A stretch of DNA of 64,000 nt from Saccharofermentans sp. (GTDB taxonomy: Bacteria; Bacillota; Clostridia; Saccharofermentanales; Saccharofermentanaceae), in NCBI GenBank assembly GCA_024682215.1, contig JAIKZM010000196.1:22096-86095 (forward strand). Reading direction: 5' to 3'. The notes beneath the pieces were generated by a model. It had not been told where the DNA came from. It saw only the letters and a program-made list of their open reading frames with translations, and did not search any database. Position numbers and translations under genes: made by a program. This document shows positions 18,509 to 27,917 of the stretch, one piece after another; position 1 is the first letter of the stretch; each line of letters starts with the position of its first letter.

Positions 18509-19259
18509 AAAGAAGAATCACAGTTCCATAAGAGGTTTGGAACTTATGGTCCTGTATGTCTTTCTGATGCTGTTCCTCGTCGTTGCGGATCAGATCGTCA
18601 AGAGAGCCGTTGATTTCACGATCGAATACCAGTCTAACATTCCTGTTATCGAGAATTTCTTCTCTTTATATTATGTGCGCAATACCGGAAGCGCTTTCAG
18701 CCTCCTTGCCGACAAGGAATGGGGCATCACGGCGCTTACGGTCATATCATCAGTCATGGGCGCATTTGTCGTGATACTGATGGGCATAGCATGCAAGAAA
18801 CAGCTCAAGCTCCTTGGATTTGCTTTCTGCCTTATTGCTTCGGGCGCATTTGGAAATCTCATCGACAGGGTTTACTGGAAATACGTGATCGACTATCTGA
18901 GATTTGATTTCGGTGACTATACTTTCCCGATCTTTAACCTTGCAGACATCTGTGCGGTCGTGGGAACCATAATCCTGATGGGCATCATCATATTCGGCTC
19001 CAAGTATTTTGACAGATTCTGGGGTTCATCCGACAAGAAAAAGAAGGCAAAGAAGCAAGCGGCTGAAGAGGCTGTGCAGCCTGAACAGACAGAAGCCGGT
19101 GAAGAGGCAAACGAGCCTGATCAGGATACTTCTGATGAACAGGATGAGGAACTTGAAGAAGATACGGAAGATTATCCAGTAAAGGCCCCCGTACGTTCGG
19201 CTCCCTTATCATTAAGGCCCGGCAATCTGATTGATCACGATGGCGAAGATAGATCTTAA
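18501..19259 (+). CDS. lspA: Lipoprotein signal peptidase II with acidic C-terminal extension
   Basis: LspA removes signal peptides from diacylglyceryl-prolipoproteins in the membrane. The first 170 or so residues are a normal LspA: four membrane segments, VADQIVKR, the NTGSAFSL motif, the first catalytic Asp in GNLIDRV and the second in FNLADI. After the last helix comes a Lys-rich patch (KKKKAKKQ), then about 75 residues very rich in Glu, Asp and Gln, not part of the normal enzyme. The start ATG 18501 overlaps ymdB by 8 bases. At least two lipoproteins with clear lipoboxes are encoded in this window (52488, 54223). Confidence 0.92.
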   Translation: MSKKKNHSSIRGLELMVLYVFLMLFLVVADQIVKRAVDFTIEYQSNIPVIENFFSLYYVRNTGSAFSLLADKEWGITALTVISSVMGAFVVILMGIACKKQLKLLGFAFCLIASGAFGNLIDRVYWKYVIDYLRFDFGDYTFPIFNLADICAVVGTIILMGIIIFGSKYFDRFWGSSDKKKKAKKQAAEEAVQPEQTEAGEEANEPDQDTSDEQDEELEEDTEDYPVKAPVRSAPLSLRPGNLIDHDGEDRS

Positions 19260-20154
19260 CAGCAGCGAGTCAGGTATCAGACTCGACGTTTTCATTTCGG
19301 AAAACTGCGGAAAAGACTATTCGAGGTCTTTTTACAAGAGGCTTATCACGACAGGCATGGTAACGGTAAACGGCATTGTTCCGTCAAAGGCCGGCATGAT
19401 CCTTGAAAAAGGTGACCACATAGAGGTTACTTTCCCTGAACCCGAAAACAGTGACAACATTCCGCAGGACATTCCTCTCGATATCGTATATGAGGATTCC
19501 GATCTTCTGGTTATCAACAAGCCGCAGGGCATGGTAGTCCATCCGGCAGCTGGCCATCACGAAGGCACTCTGGTAAACGCACTGCTTGCTCATTGCGGAG
19601 GCGAGCTTTCGGACATCAACGGCGTTATAAGACCCGGCATCGTTCACCGTATCGACAAGGATACATCGGGACTGATGCTCGCATGCAAGAACAACGAGAC
19701 ACACCTCGCTCTCGCCGAAATGCTTTCAAAGCATGAGATCGTCAGGGAGTACCGCGCTCTCGTTTACGGTGTTATCTCTGAAGATCGTGGCAACATTGAT
19801 GCACCTATCGGCAGATCATCATCCGACAGGAAGAAGATGGCCGTCGTGAAGGATGGCAAATCTGCCGTTACGCATTTCACAGTAGTTAAAAGATACGCTG
19901 AAGCGACTGATCTTCTTCTCAGGCTTGAAACGGGAAGAACACACCAGATCAGGGTACACATGGGCTATATCGGTCATCCGGTCGTAGGCGATCCCGTATA
20001 TGCGGCAAGGCGCGCTAAGTATGGCCTTGAGGGCCAGGCTCTTCACAGCTGTTCCGTAACTTTCGTCCATCCGAGGACAGGCGAGACCATGCATTTCGAA
20101 GCTCCGGTACCCGCGTATTACGAGGAAGCGCTCAGGCAGCTGAATCCGCTTTAA
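19240..20154 (+). CDS. rluD: RluD-family 23S rRNA pseudouridine synthase
   Basis: About 304 residues: an N-terminal S4 RNA-binding domain (RLDVFISENC...YKRLITTGMVTVNG), then the RluA/RluD catalytic domain with the catalytic Asp in HRIDKDTSGLML and the later GRTHQIRVHM motif. I chose ATG 19240 (MAKIDLNSSES); a TTG at 19231 is also in frame. The start lies inside the end of lspA with no clear ribosome site, so coupling is likely. This follows the common lspA-rluD order in Firmicutes. The family modifies helix 69 in E. coli, but paralogues differ in target, so the exact uridines are not certain. Confidence 0.9.
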   Translation: MAKIDLNSSESGIRLDVFISENCGKDYSRSFYKRLITTGMVTVNGIVPSKAGMILEKGDHIEVTFPEPENSDNIPQDIPLDIVYEDSDLLVINKPQGMVVHPAAGHHEGTLVNALLAHCGGELSDINGVIRPGIVHRIDKDTSGLMLACKNNETHLALAEMLSKHEIVREYRALVYGVISEDRGNIDAPIGRSSSDRKKMAVVKDGKSAVTHFTVVKRYAEATDLLLRLETGRTHQIRVHMGYIGHPVVGDPVYAARRAKYGLEGQALHSCSVTFVHPRTGETMHFEAPVPAYYEEALRQLNPL

Positions 20155-20191
20155 GATTGACGATAAGCTTAATTTGAAAGATAATTCAGTT

Positions 20192-21130
20192 ATGACGGAG
20201 AAATTGGACATTCAAGCCGCTTCTGACAGCGCTGTCGGCGTCTATTGGAAGAAGATCGCATTGGCATTCGGTGTTGGCATATCCCTGGACGGCGGCGGTG
20301 TCGCCATCGCAGGTGATGACAGCCTGTCTGTTCACCGCGCAAAAAGCGTGCTTTCAGCTCTGTCGGATTTCGCCAAGGACGGCGAGATTGATGAGACACT
20401 CCCTGACTATCTGATATTCCTTGCCCGTGAAGGCAAGCTCGAAGAGTTTTTGGAGCAGGGTGACAGGGTCTTCTACGCAACGCCCTCAGGACGGCCGATC
20501 AAGGCAAAGACTTTGGGCCAGCGTGTCTATATTGATGCGCTTGAGAGAAGCGAACTCGTTATCTGTTCGGGACCTGCGGGAACGGGAAAAACGTTCCTCG
20601 GCGTGGCAATGGCAGTTAAGGCTTTGAAGTCGCGTGAAGTTTCCAGGATAATCCTGACAAGACCTGCGATCGAAGCAGGCGAGAGGCTGGGCTTTCTGCC
20701 CGGTGACATCGAGGAGAAGGTCGATCCTTACATGAGGCCGCTCTACGATGCCCTTTCAGTACTGTTGGGTACAGAATCTTTCGAAAAATACTACGATAAA
20801 GGACTTATAGAGGTATCACCCCTTGCGTTCATGAGGGGAAGAAACCTGGATGACTGTTTCGTTGTGCTCGATGAGGCACAGAATACCACTTGTGAACAGA
20901 TGAAGATGTTCCTTACGAGGATAGGCCTTAACTGCAGAGCTGTCGCTTGCGGTGACTTCACCCAGATAGATCTGCCGAGGGGAGTTGAAAGCGGACTCAA
21001 GGATTCGATCAACGTGCTGCGCGGAGTTGAGGGAATCAGCATCGTCAGCATGAATGACAGCGACATCATCCGCAACAGCCTTGTCCAGAGGATCGTAAGG
21101 GCTTATGAGAAGGCAGGTCAGAACAAATGA
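20192..21130 (+). CDS. phoH: PhoH-like ATPase
   Basis: About 312 residues with a Walker A GPAGTGKT, a Walker B FVVLDEAQN and the PhoH signature LTRPAIEAGERLGFLPG. ATG 20192 gives MTEKLDIQ; an upstream in-frame TTG at 20174 has no better ribosome site. The N-terminal 60 residues match the short regulatory region usual in PhoH. Bacterial PhoH proteins are ATPases linked to RNA metabolism. The common phoH-pgpH-ybeY-era order in Firmicutes is kept here. The stop overlaps pgpH by 4 bases. Confidence 0.9.
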   Translation: MTEKLDIQAASDSAVGVYWKKIALAFGVGISLDGGGVAIAGDDSLSVHRAKSVLSALSDFAKDGEIDETLPDYLIFLAREGKLEEFLEQGDRVFYATPSGRPIKAKTLGQRVYIDALERSELVICSGPAGTGKTFLGVAMAVKALKSREVSRIILTRPAIEAGERLGFLPGDIEEKVDPYMRPLYDALSVLLGTESFEKYYDKGLIEVSPLAFMRGRNLDDCFVVLDEAQNTTCEQMKMFLTRIGLNCRAVACGDFTQIDLPRGVESGLKDSINVLRGVEGISIVSMNDSDIIRNSLVQRIVRAYEKAGQNK

Positions 21131-23205
21131 ACACTGATAAGAAAAAGGTTGGTAAGCCGTTACTTCATCACATACTCTCACTCGCTCTTGCGGCACTTTC
21201 CGTTGTGGCGATCGTTTATTACGGTTCGCTTCCGGTAAGTTACGATTACAAGATCGGTTCTATCGCTGTTTCCGACATATACGCGCCCAGAACTTTCACG
21301 GACACTTTTGAGACTGAAAGAAAAGCGATCATAGCTAGAGAGAATGCAGAAGACATCTTCGTAAAGAGCCAGACTGTGTCTGACGAAAACATCAGCCGTA
21401 CCAAGCAGTTCTTCGAACTCGCTGACCAGGTCAGGACAGACCTCATGAGGGAGAGGGTAACCAATCCGCAGCTTTCATCTTCCGAGGGCGCTAACAGGCT
21501 CGCAAAGAAAGTTTCACAGACTCTGAAAAAGGAGATTCCCGCAGCTAAGCTCCTCTCGTTCATAGACATGAGCTCCACGGCTTTCCCGTTCATCCGCGAC
21601 AAGTCCGTTTCCATGGCGCAGCTTCTCATGACGGAAGAGATAGGACAGGATGACCTTTCTTCGAAGATCCAGGTCCAGATCAGCAGCTTCAAGCAGACTT
21701 CACCTTCATATTCCAGCTATGCCGATTCGATGTCTGCTGTACTTCACGCGGTGATCGAGCCTAATATCATCTACGATGAAACGGCCTCCGCTGACGCTGC
21801 CCAGAACGCATACAACTCTGTAATGAACGATCCCGTTACCATCGATAAGGGTTCCAGACTCGTTGAGAGCGGAAGCAAGATCGATGAGCACATTTACCGT
21901 AACCTCGTTGATCTTGAGCTTATCCGTGACAACAAGTTCGATCTCGTGATCCTGCTGAAAGTGCTTCTCTATGTGGCGGTCCTTGTCATATGCGGTCTGT
22001 TCTATCTGAATTCGGAGGTCAAGAGACTGTCGGTCGATAATCCTGTTTTCTACATGCTTATCATTACGTTCCTCGTGCCGATCGCAGCTTCGATATATCT
22101 GACCAGGCTTTCTTCCTTGTTCTGTATAGTCGTGTTCTTTACGGCCGTGTCATCGACATATTTGGGAACACACAACGGGATAATTCTTTCGCTCTTGAAT
22201 TTCATGCTCATCTGGCCGGTACACAATTTTGATACACAGCTCCTGTTCGTAAACATTATCGTTATCGTATTCTGTGCTATATTTGCAGGCAAATCTGCCA
22301 GGATATCCTCCAACGCTTCGCTCATTCTTTATCCGACGCTCGCTGCCATTACGGCTTCGCTCTGTTACGGATTCCTGAACGGTGCAACGCGTGATGAATT
22401 TATCAGCTCGGGAGTTTTCGCGCTCATAAGCTGTATCGCTTCTCTCGTTGCTGCGGTAGGCCTTTCGCCGATCTACGATCTCCTCAGCAACGCGGCATCT
22501 CCGGTCAAGCTCATTTCGCTGAGCCAGCCCGGACAGCACCTGCTTAAGAGACTTTTCATGGAAGCGTCGGGAACATATTCCCACGTTATGATGGTAGCAA
22601 ACCTCGCAGACGCAGCAGCTGAAGCTATCGGTGCGGATGCTCTCCTTTGCAAGGTTGCGTCATACTACCATGACATCGGCAAGCTCGAAGCTCCGATGTA
22701 CTTTACCGAAAACCAGACGGATGGCATCAATCCCCACGATGCGCTTCCTGTCATGGACAGCGTAAAGATAATCACCGCACATACCGAGGACGGTGTAAAG
22801 CTGGCCAAAAAGGAGCATCTGCCTTCCGCGATCATCAAGATCATCGATGAACACCACGGAAACTCCGTTCCCGCATATTTCTATTACAAGGCATGTGAAG
22901 AAGCTAAGGCAAAGGGATTGGAACCCCCGGACATCAACAATTTCAGATACAAAGGACATATACCTTCCTCAAGGGAATCTGCGGTCGTCATGCTTGCGGA
23001 TACGACTGAAGCAGCAGTCAGGTCAAAGAAGATCACCACTGCAGACGGAGCAGAAGAACTTATCAGGGTGTTGGTCAAGGATAAGATCGATCATGACCAG
23101 CTCAGCAATTCCGGTCTGTCTTTTGATGATATCGAGAATATCATCCGTTCTTTCAGACAGATCTACGAAGGTATGTTCCATGAAAGGATCAAGTACCCCT
23201 CATGA
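21127..23205 (+). CDS. pgpH: 7TM-HD domain cyclic-di-AMP phosphodiesterase (PgpH/YqfF)
   Basis: 692 residues in the standard order: one N-terminal membrane helix, a large extracellular 7TMR-HDED domain (about residues 45-270), seven closely spaced membrane helices (about 275-460) and a C-terminal HD phosphohydrolase domain. The HD domain shows TYSHVMMVANLADAA, the paired His-Asp in YYHDIGKL, then ITAHTEDG and DEHHGN. PgpH enzymes hydrolyse c-di-AMP and so tune osmolyte transport and cell-wall homeostasis. The start ATG 21127 overlaps phoH by 4 bases and the stop overlaps the ybeY-era gene by 4 bases. No c-di-AMP cyclase lies in the window. Confidence 0.93.
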   Translation: MNTDKKKVGKPLLHHILSLALAALSVVAIVYYGSLPVSYDYKIGSIAVSDIYAPRTFTDTFETERKAIIARENAEDIFVKSQTVSDENISRTKQFFELADQVRTDLMRERVTNPQLSSSEGANRLAKKVSQTLKKEIPAAKLLSFIDMSSTAFPFIRDKSVSMAQLLMTEEIGQDDLSSKIQVQISSFKQTSPSYSSYADSMSAVLHAVIEPNIIYDETASADAAQNAYNSVMNDPVTIDKGSRLVESGSKIDEHIYRNLVDLELIRDNKFDLVILLKVLLYVAVLVICGLFYLNSEVKRLSVDNPVFYMLIITFLVPIAASIYLTRLSSLFCIVVFFTAVSSTYLGTHNGIILSLLNFMLIWPVHNFDTQLLFVNIIVIVFCAIFAGKSARISSNASLILYPTLAAITASLCYGFLNGATRDEFISSGVFALISCIASLVAAVGLSPIYDLLSNAASPVKLISLSQPGQHLLKRLFMEASGTYSHVMMVANLADAAAEAIGADALLCKVASYYHDIGKLEAPMYFTENQTDGINPHDALPVMDSVKIITAHTEDGVKLAKKEHLPSAIIKIIDEHHGNSVPAYFYYKACEEAKAKGLEPPDINNFRYKGHIPSSRESAVVMLADTTEAAVRSKKITTADGAEELIRVLVKDKIDHDQLSNSGLSFDDIENIIRSFRQIYEGMFHERIKYPS

Positions 23206-24752
23206 TAATCAAGACCGTATATTCAGACGAGAACTATCCGGAAGAAGCGCTCGGATCAGTCAGCGCTTACATCCCCAGACTTGCAGAAGCTGTCTGCTCT
23301 GAAAAATTCCTTTCTCCTCAGGCTATCAGGACAATGAAGGAAGCGTACGTAACGCTTACATTTGTCTCTGCTGACGAGATCAGGGAAGTTAATTCCGAAC
23401 AGCGCGGATTTGACAAGGAGACTGACTGTCTTTCTTTTCCGATGTTCGGCATGAAGGACGGCAGTTTTTTGGAGATCCCTTCGGCAGGCGATTACGAGAC
23501 AGATGAAGACGGTAACGAGGCTCTTTGTTACGGTGATATCCTTATCAGTCTTTCTGCCGCGAAAACACAGAGCGAACAGTTCGGACATTCATTCGAGAGG
23601 GAAGTTGTCTTCCTTGCAGCTCATTCACTCCTGCATCTCTTCGGATATGACCACATCGAAAAAGATGACGAGAAACTAATGATCTCCAAACAGAAACGCT
23701 TAATGGCGGCATTGGGCCTTGCTTTTGACGATGAGCTTGAAGATGTTTACGAACTTGATGATCATTCGGACGAGAAGGACTCTGATGCTGAAGGCGAAGA
23801 CGAATTCATACCTGCGGGAACACCTTGCGCACACTGCGGAACGGTTGCTCTTCTCGGACGCCCTAATGTCGGAAAGTCAACGCTCTTAAACTGCATCGCG
23901 GGAATGAAGATCGCTATAGTCTCACATAAGCCGCAGACAACGAGAACAAATATCAGATCGATCTACAATACTGAAGACACGCAGATCATCTTTACCGATA
24001 CTCCGGGCGTACATAAGCCCGGAACCAAGATGGGCGGCTTTATGGTGGAGAGATCATTCAGGTCCGCTATTGCGGCTGACGTTGTTCTTCTCATTGCCGA
24101 CGGCAGGTTCAAAGAACCCGGCAGTGTTGAAAAGCGTCTTATAACTCTCTGCCGTGAGAATAAGAAGAAAGTTGTCCTTGCGATCAACAGGGAGGATGAG
24201 GTAGGCAGGAATGCACTGCTTCCGATAACCGCGAACTATTCACAGCTCTATGATTTTGAGGATGTCGTTCCGATAAGCGCAAAGACCGGAAAAGGCGTTG
24301 ATACGCTGCTTAAGGTACTTTCGGATCTTCTGCCCGAAGGCCCCCGGCTTTATGATGGTGAATACCTGACAGATCAGACCGAGCGCGAGATCGCAGGTGA
24401 AATGATCCGCGAACAGATCCTTCATTACACGGATCAGGAGATACCTCACGGAACCGCTGTCATCGTTACTGAGTTTAAGGAAACAGCCGATGAAGACGGC
24501 AAGGATGAGTATGACCGTTCTATCGTAGTCATCAAAGCCGATATCCTTTGCATGAGAAAGTCTCACAAGGGCATTCTTATAGGTGAAGACGGGAAGATGA
24601 TCAAGCGCATCGGCACCGCTGCCAGAAAGAATATCGAGAGGATGCTCGGATGCAAGGTCTACCTTGATCTGTATGTAAAGGTCAGGGAAGACTGGCAGAA
24701 CAATGACGCCATCTTAAAGGAGACAGGTCTTTCCGATACGGAGGAAGACTGA
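23202..24752 (+). CDS. ybeY-era: Fusion of YbeY rRNA endonuclease and Era GTPase
   Basis: One open frame of 516 residues carries two normally separate ribosome-assembly proteins. Residues 1-170 are YbeY, with metal ligands H141, H145 and H151 in HSLLHLFGYDH. Residues 175-205 are an acidic linker. Residues 213-516 are Era: Walker A GRPNVGKS (219-226), DTPG (266-269), SAK (359-361), and the KH domain with GILIGEDGKMIKRIG near the end. The G4 motif is NRED (329-332) rather than NKxD. A CAHC pair (209-212) sits just before Era. YbeY trims 16S rRNA and Era binds its 3' end, so a fusion makes functional sense. The start overlaps pgpH by 4 bases and the stop overlaps recO by 1. Confidence 0.93.
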   Translation: MIIKTVYSDENYPEEALGSVSAYIPRLAEAVCSEKFLSPQAIRTMKEAYVTLTFVSADEIREVNSEQRGFDKETDCLSFPMFGMKDGSFLEIPSAGDYETDEDGNEALCYGDILISLSAAKTQSEQFGHSFEREVVFLAAHSLLHLFGYDHIEKDDEKLMISKQKRLMAALGLAFDDELEDVYELDDHSDEKDSDAEGEDEFIPAGTPCAHCGTVALLGRPNVGKSTLLNCIAGMKIAIVSHKPQTTRTNIRSIYNTEDTQIIFTDTPGVHKPGTKMGGFMVERSFRSAIAADVVLLIADGRFKEPGSVEKRLITLCRENKKKVVLAINREDEVGRNALLPITANYSQLYDFEDVVPISAKTGKGVDTLLKVLSDLLPEGPRLYDGEYLTDQTEREIAGEMIREQILHYTDQEIPHGTAVIVTEFKETADEDGKDEYDRSIVVIKADILCMRKSHKGILIGEDGKMIKRIGTAARKNIERMLGCKVYLDLYVKVREDWQNNDAILKETGLSDTEED

Positions 24753-25525
24753 TGGAACCTTTCTCCTGCAGGGGGATCATATTAGCTTCTCGTGAATTCA
24801 AGGAAAAAGACCGCCTGGTCTCAGTCCTGACTGCGGACAGGGGACTGGTCACGGTTTGCGCAAAGGGCGCGGGACGCCCCGGGAGCAAGTCCGCATTTGC
24901 CACCATTCCGTTCATGGTCTGCGATCTTGTCATCAGTGTTTCTCACGGATATTACTATCTCAAGGAAGGCACGATAGTCGAAAACAACTCCGACATAATG
25001 AACAGTCTCGAGACGATGACATGCGCTTCTCATATTTCTTCTTGTCTCCTCGATTCAACGTTTCAGGGAGACATGGCACACGAAGCATATGAACTTGCCG
25101 CATACGCATTCTATATGCTCGCAAAGCACCCGGGGGATTACCTCGTCATCTATTCCGCATTCAACTGGCGGCTGCTTACCGTTGCTGGATTTACCGTAAG
25201 ATACGATGTCACTAATAACGGCGGGGAGGCTGTAGTACCTGGAAGATCCTATCTAGTCAGCCTTACCGGCGGAACGATCGAGGTCGCGAAAAATACAAAG
25301 GCGGGACGCCTTACCGGAAACGACTACAGGATCCTGTCGTTTGACTGCATCGAAGCCCTTAATTATTTCGCCGAATGTCCGGTAAACCGTTTGTTTACCG
25401 CAAAAGCTTCAGTGGAAGTTTTATCTGCTCTCAAGGATTTCACCACGGCATATCTTTCGGTCCAGTTTGACAAGGAATACGACGGTCTGAAACTGCTTGA
25501 TGACATTGCGTCTGGCATGAAGTAA
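24752..25525 (+). CDS. recO: DNA repair protein RecO
   Basis: 257 residues. The N-terminal OB-fold reads CRGIILASREFKEKDRLVSVLTADRGLVTVCAKGAGRPGS in sense; an all-helical C-terminal half follows. RecO anneals strands and loads RecA on SSB-coated DNA with RecR. The zinc-finger cysteines that many RecO proteins carry after the L.VAG segment are absent: only four cysteines lie in the central and C-terminal part and none forms a CxxC pair. ATG 24752 overlaps the era stop by one base, and era-recO is a common order. The stop lies 4 bases from the stop of the convergent helicase gene, with no terminator between them. Confidence 0.88.
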   Translation: MEPFSCRGIILASREFKEKDRLVSVLTADRGLVTVCAKGAGRPGSKSAFATIPFMVCDLVISVSHGYYYLKEGTIVENNSDIMNSLETMTCASHISSCLLDSTFQGDMAHEAYELAAYAFYMLAKHPGDYLVIYSAFNWRLLTVAGFTVRYDVTNNGGEAVVPGRSYLVSLTGGTIEVAKNTKAGRLTGNDYRILSFDCIEALNYFAECPVNRLFTAKASVEVLSALKDFTTAYLSVQFDKEYDGLKLLDDIASGMK

Positions 25526-25529
25526 GAAC

Positions 25530-27911
25530 TCAGATCCTCCAGTGGTCGGGGAACAGCATAACATATTCCGGGTTCTCGAGCCTTGAATCTATGAGCAGCG
25601 CAAAACCTGTGTCTTCCTCGGTCCTGATAACTCGTCCTACGGCCTGAAGTACTTTCTGCCAGCCGGGGAATCTGTATGCGAAAGCGAATCCGTCTCCGAA
25701 CTTTTCCGTGTAGTAGTTTAAAAGTATCTGTCTCTCGGGCGTTACCTTCGGTAGTCCCACACCTACGATTATTACGCCTGAAAGCCTGTCTCCGACAAGA
25801 TCGATCCCTTCTCCGAAATGGCCTCCCAATACCGCCGTGCCGATAAGCAGGCCTTTGGAGGCTTCAGCGAAGGATGAAAGGTATTCGGCTTTGTCACGCT
25901 CTGTCATCTCAGGGAACTGGTTGACTATCCTGCAGGAGTCTTCTCCATTTCCTTTGCCGTCAGCTCCGAGCCTTTGGGAGACAAGCGGCATTATCTGGTT
26001 CATGTATTCGAAAGAAGGGAAGAAGACCATGTAGTTTCCGGTCATGCCTTCCAATGCCGATACTATCTTTCCGGCAAGCTCGTTCCTGGTCGCATCGCGG
26101 TTTTTGTAAGCCGTGCTGATCCCGGCATCGATCATGATCTCGAGATTCTCTGGCGGGAACGGTGAGGGGAGCTGCAGCGTTGAGGTGTAGTCAGCGTCCC
26201 TGCCGACAAGGCAGTTCTTGTAATATTCGAAAGGCGAAAGGGTAGCAGAGAAGAATATTACCGGGAGCTTGTCCCTGATTATATTGTCGAGCTTGGATGA
26301 GCAGTCGAGACAGTTTAGCGTGAGCACGATATCAGATCTGTCTTTGCCGATCGTCGTTATGTATGAATTATCGAAATAATGTTCCAGGACCGTCAGAAAA
26401 TACCTGGCTTCAAAGAAGAATTTCATGGCAGTCCTTCTGGTCTGGCCCTGTTCGATGCCGTCTAATATGTCACCGAGGCATTTTACCGTGTACCACATCT
26501 TGGCGTAGAGTTTCCTCGGAGGCTGTCTCATCGCTTCCCATCCCTCAGTCCTTATGATCTTGCGTTCTTCGGCTTCCTCGAGCACGGCAAAGCATGAACT
26601 GTTGTTCATGAACATCTGGGATGCGGTTACGAAATACTGCCTGAGCTGGTGGATGAGAGCAGAGATCCTTGCATCCCTGTCCTGAAAATCCTTGATCATC
26701 TCGTCGATAAGGCTCAATGAGAAAGAGGCGGAGAACATGTCCCTGCCGCGGTCGATCATGTTGTGCGCCTCATCAACGAGGATCGCGCATCTCGGTTCGC
26801 CGGGGTCATCAGACATCAGCTTGACCCTGGGGTGGAAGATGTGGTTATAGTCTCCGATGACAACGGTGCAGAATGCCATGGTGTCTATCATGAACTCATG
26901 CGGGCATATGCCGAAACGGCCGGCTATCTCAGTGACGATATCCGGAGTGATCTCATCCTTCGTAAGGATCTCTTCGAGTGCCGGTTTGAGCTTTCCGTAG
27001 TAGTTTTTTGCTAGCGGGCAGAACTTGGCATCGCATTCGGTCCCGAAAGGGCACATCTTTTCCTTGGACTGAAGGAGTATCGAGCGTATGAGGAGCCCCT
27101 TGGAACGCATGTCGTTCAGTGCTTTGGAAGCAACTTCACGCGTTGCGGTCTTTGCAGTCAGGTAATATATCTTTTCATATCTTCCGCGCTGCAGGCCTTT
27201 AATTGCAGGGTAGAGAGTTGAGATAGTCTTGCCGATGCCTGTCGGCGCCTCCACAAAGAGCGTGTTGCCGGAAGTAAGCGACAGCAGGGCTTTCTTCATG
27301 AACTCCTTCTGACCGGAGCGGATAACATCGTACGGGAACGTGGCCTGTTTTACGGAAGCGGTCATCTCGCTGCCGTAATCCAAAAGCCGCTTGGCAAAAA
27401 CTGCATATTCCATGCAGACGGATTCAAAGAACGTCTCGGCTTCCTCATAAGACATCGCGTAACTCTCTTCATAAGCCTTAAAAGTGGTTACGGATACGTA
27501 TCTGAGTGTCAGAGTGACATCCATGACATTGCTGTTGGAAAAGATATACATTGCGCCGTAAAGCTTGAGCTGTGTCAGATGCTCCGGCCTTACCAGGCTC
27601 TTGAAACTGTCTCTTGCCGAGTTGAACGACTTGATCTCGAAGATCCTCGGAGCTTTGTTCTTCTCTTCGAGTATGGCATCAAACCGGCCCTGGACACGCA
27701 GGTTAAGACCGGGCTGTCCGTCATAGACCCATGAAAGTGATTCTTCGGTGGTGACGACATCGCCGTATTCCTTCTTCAGCTCCGAAAAGACCTTCTGGTG
27801 GAGCCTTGTGCCCTCGATCCCGCTGACAGACTGGTATGAACCGCCGGCAAGATCGCCCGCACGCGAAACATACTGGGAGAGGGATGTAACTGATACCGAG
27901 ATTTCTTTCAT
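25530..27911 (-). CDS. XPD/DinG-like superfamily 2 helicase with N-terminal PD-(D/E)xK nuclease-like domain
   Basis: 793 residues. Residues about 1-190 resemble a PD-(D/E)xK nuclease, with GRFDAILEE followed by RIFEIKSF (a D...E-x-K core) after an early LHQKVF. Then an XPD-type helicase: Walker A EAPTGIGKT, an Fe-S cluster candidate set of cysteines (CPFGTEC, FCPLA and, further on, GICPHEF), Walker B VDEAHN, and motif VI near QAVGRVIRTEED. Such nuclease-helicase fusions occur in Firmicutes and are predicted to act in DNA repair; the substrate here is unknown. The start codon is 6 bases after a TATAAT with no ribosome site. It is transcribed against the recO operon. Confidence 0.85.
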   Translation of the reverse strand: MKEISVSVTSLSQYVSRAGDLAGGSYQSVSGIEGTRLHQKVFSELKKEYGDVVTTEESLSWVYDGQPGLNLRVQGRFDAILEEKNKAPRIFEIKSFNSARDSFKSLVRPEHLTQLKLYGAMYIFSNSNVMDVTLTLRYVSVTTFKAYEESYAMSYEEAETFFESVCMEYAVFAKRLLDYGSEMTASVKQATFPYDVIRSGQKEFMKKALLSLTSGNTLFVEAPTGIGKTISTLYPAIKGLQRGRYEKIYYLTAKTATREVASKALNDMRSKGLLIRSILLQSKEKMCPFGTECDAKFCPLAKNYYGKLKPALEEILTKDEITPDIVTEIAGRFGICPHEFMIDTMAFCTVVIGDYNHIFHPRVKLMSDDPGEPRCAILVDEAHNMIDRGRDMFSASFSLSLIDEMIKDFQDRDARISALIHQLRQYFVTASQMFMNNSSCFAVLEEAEERKIIRTEGWEAMRQPPRKLYAKMWYTVKCLGDILDGIEQGQTRRTAMKFFFEARYFLTVLEHYFDNSYITTIGKDRSDIVLTLNCLDCSSKLDNIIRDKLPVIFFSATLSPFEYYKNCLVGRDADYTSTLQLPSPFPPENLEIMIDAGISTAYKNRDATRNELAGKIVSALEGMTGNYMVFFPSFEYMNQIMPLVSQRLGADGKGNGEDSCRIVNQFPEMTERDKAEYLSSFAEASKGLLIGTAVLGGHFGEGIDLVGDRLSGVIIVGVGLPKVTPERQILLNYYTEKFGDGFAFAYRFPGWQKVLQAVGRVIRTEEDTGFALLIDSRLENPEYVMLFPDHWRI

Positions 27912-27917
27912 AGGTTA

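Noticed and set aside
22847..23302. Open frame overlapping the end of pgpH and the start of ybeY-era
   Set aside because: Arg/Ser-rich shadow in another frame of two well-supported genes.
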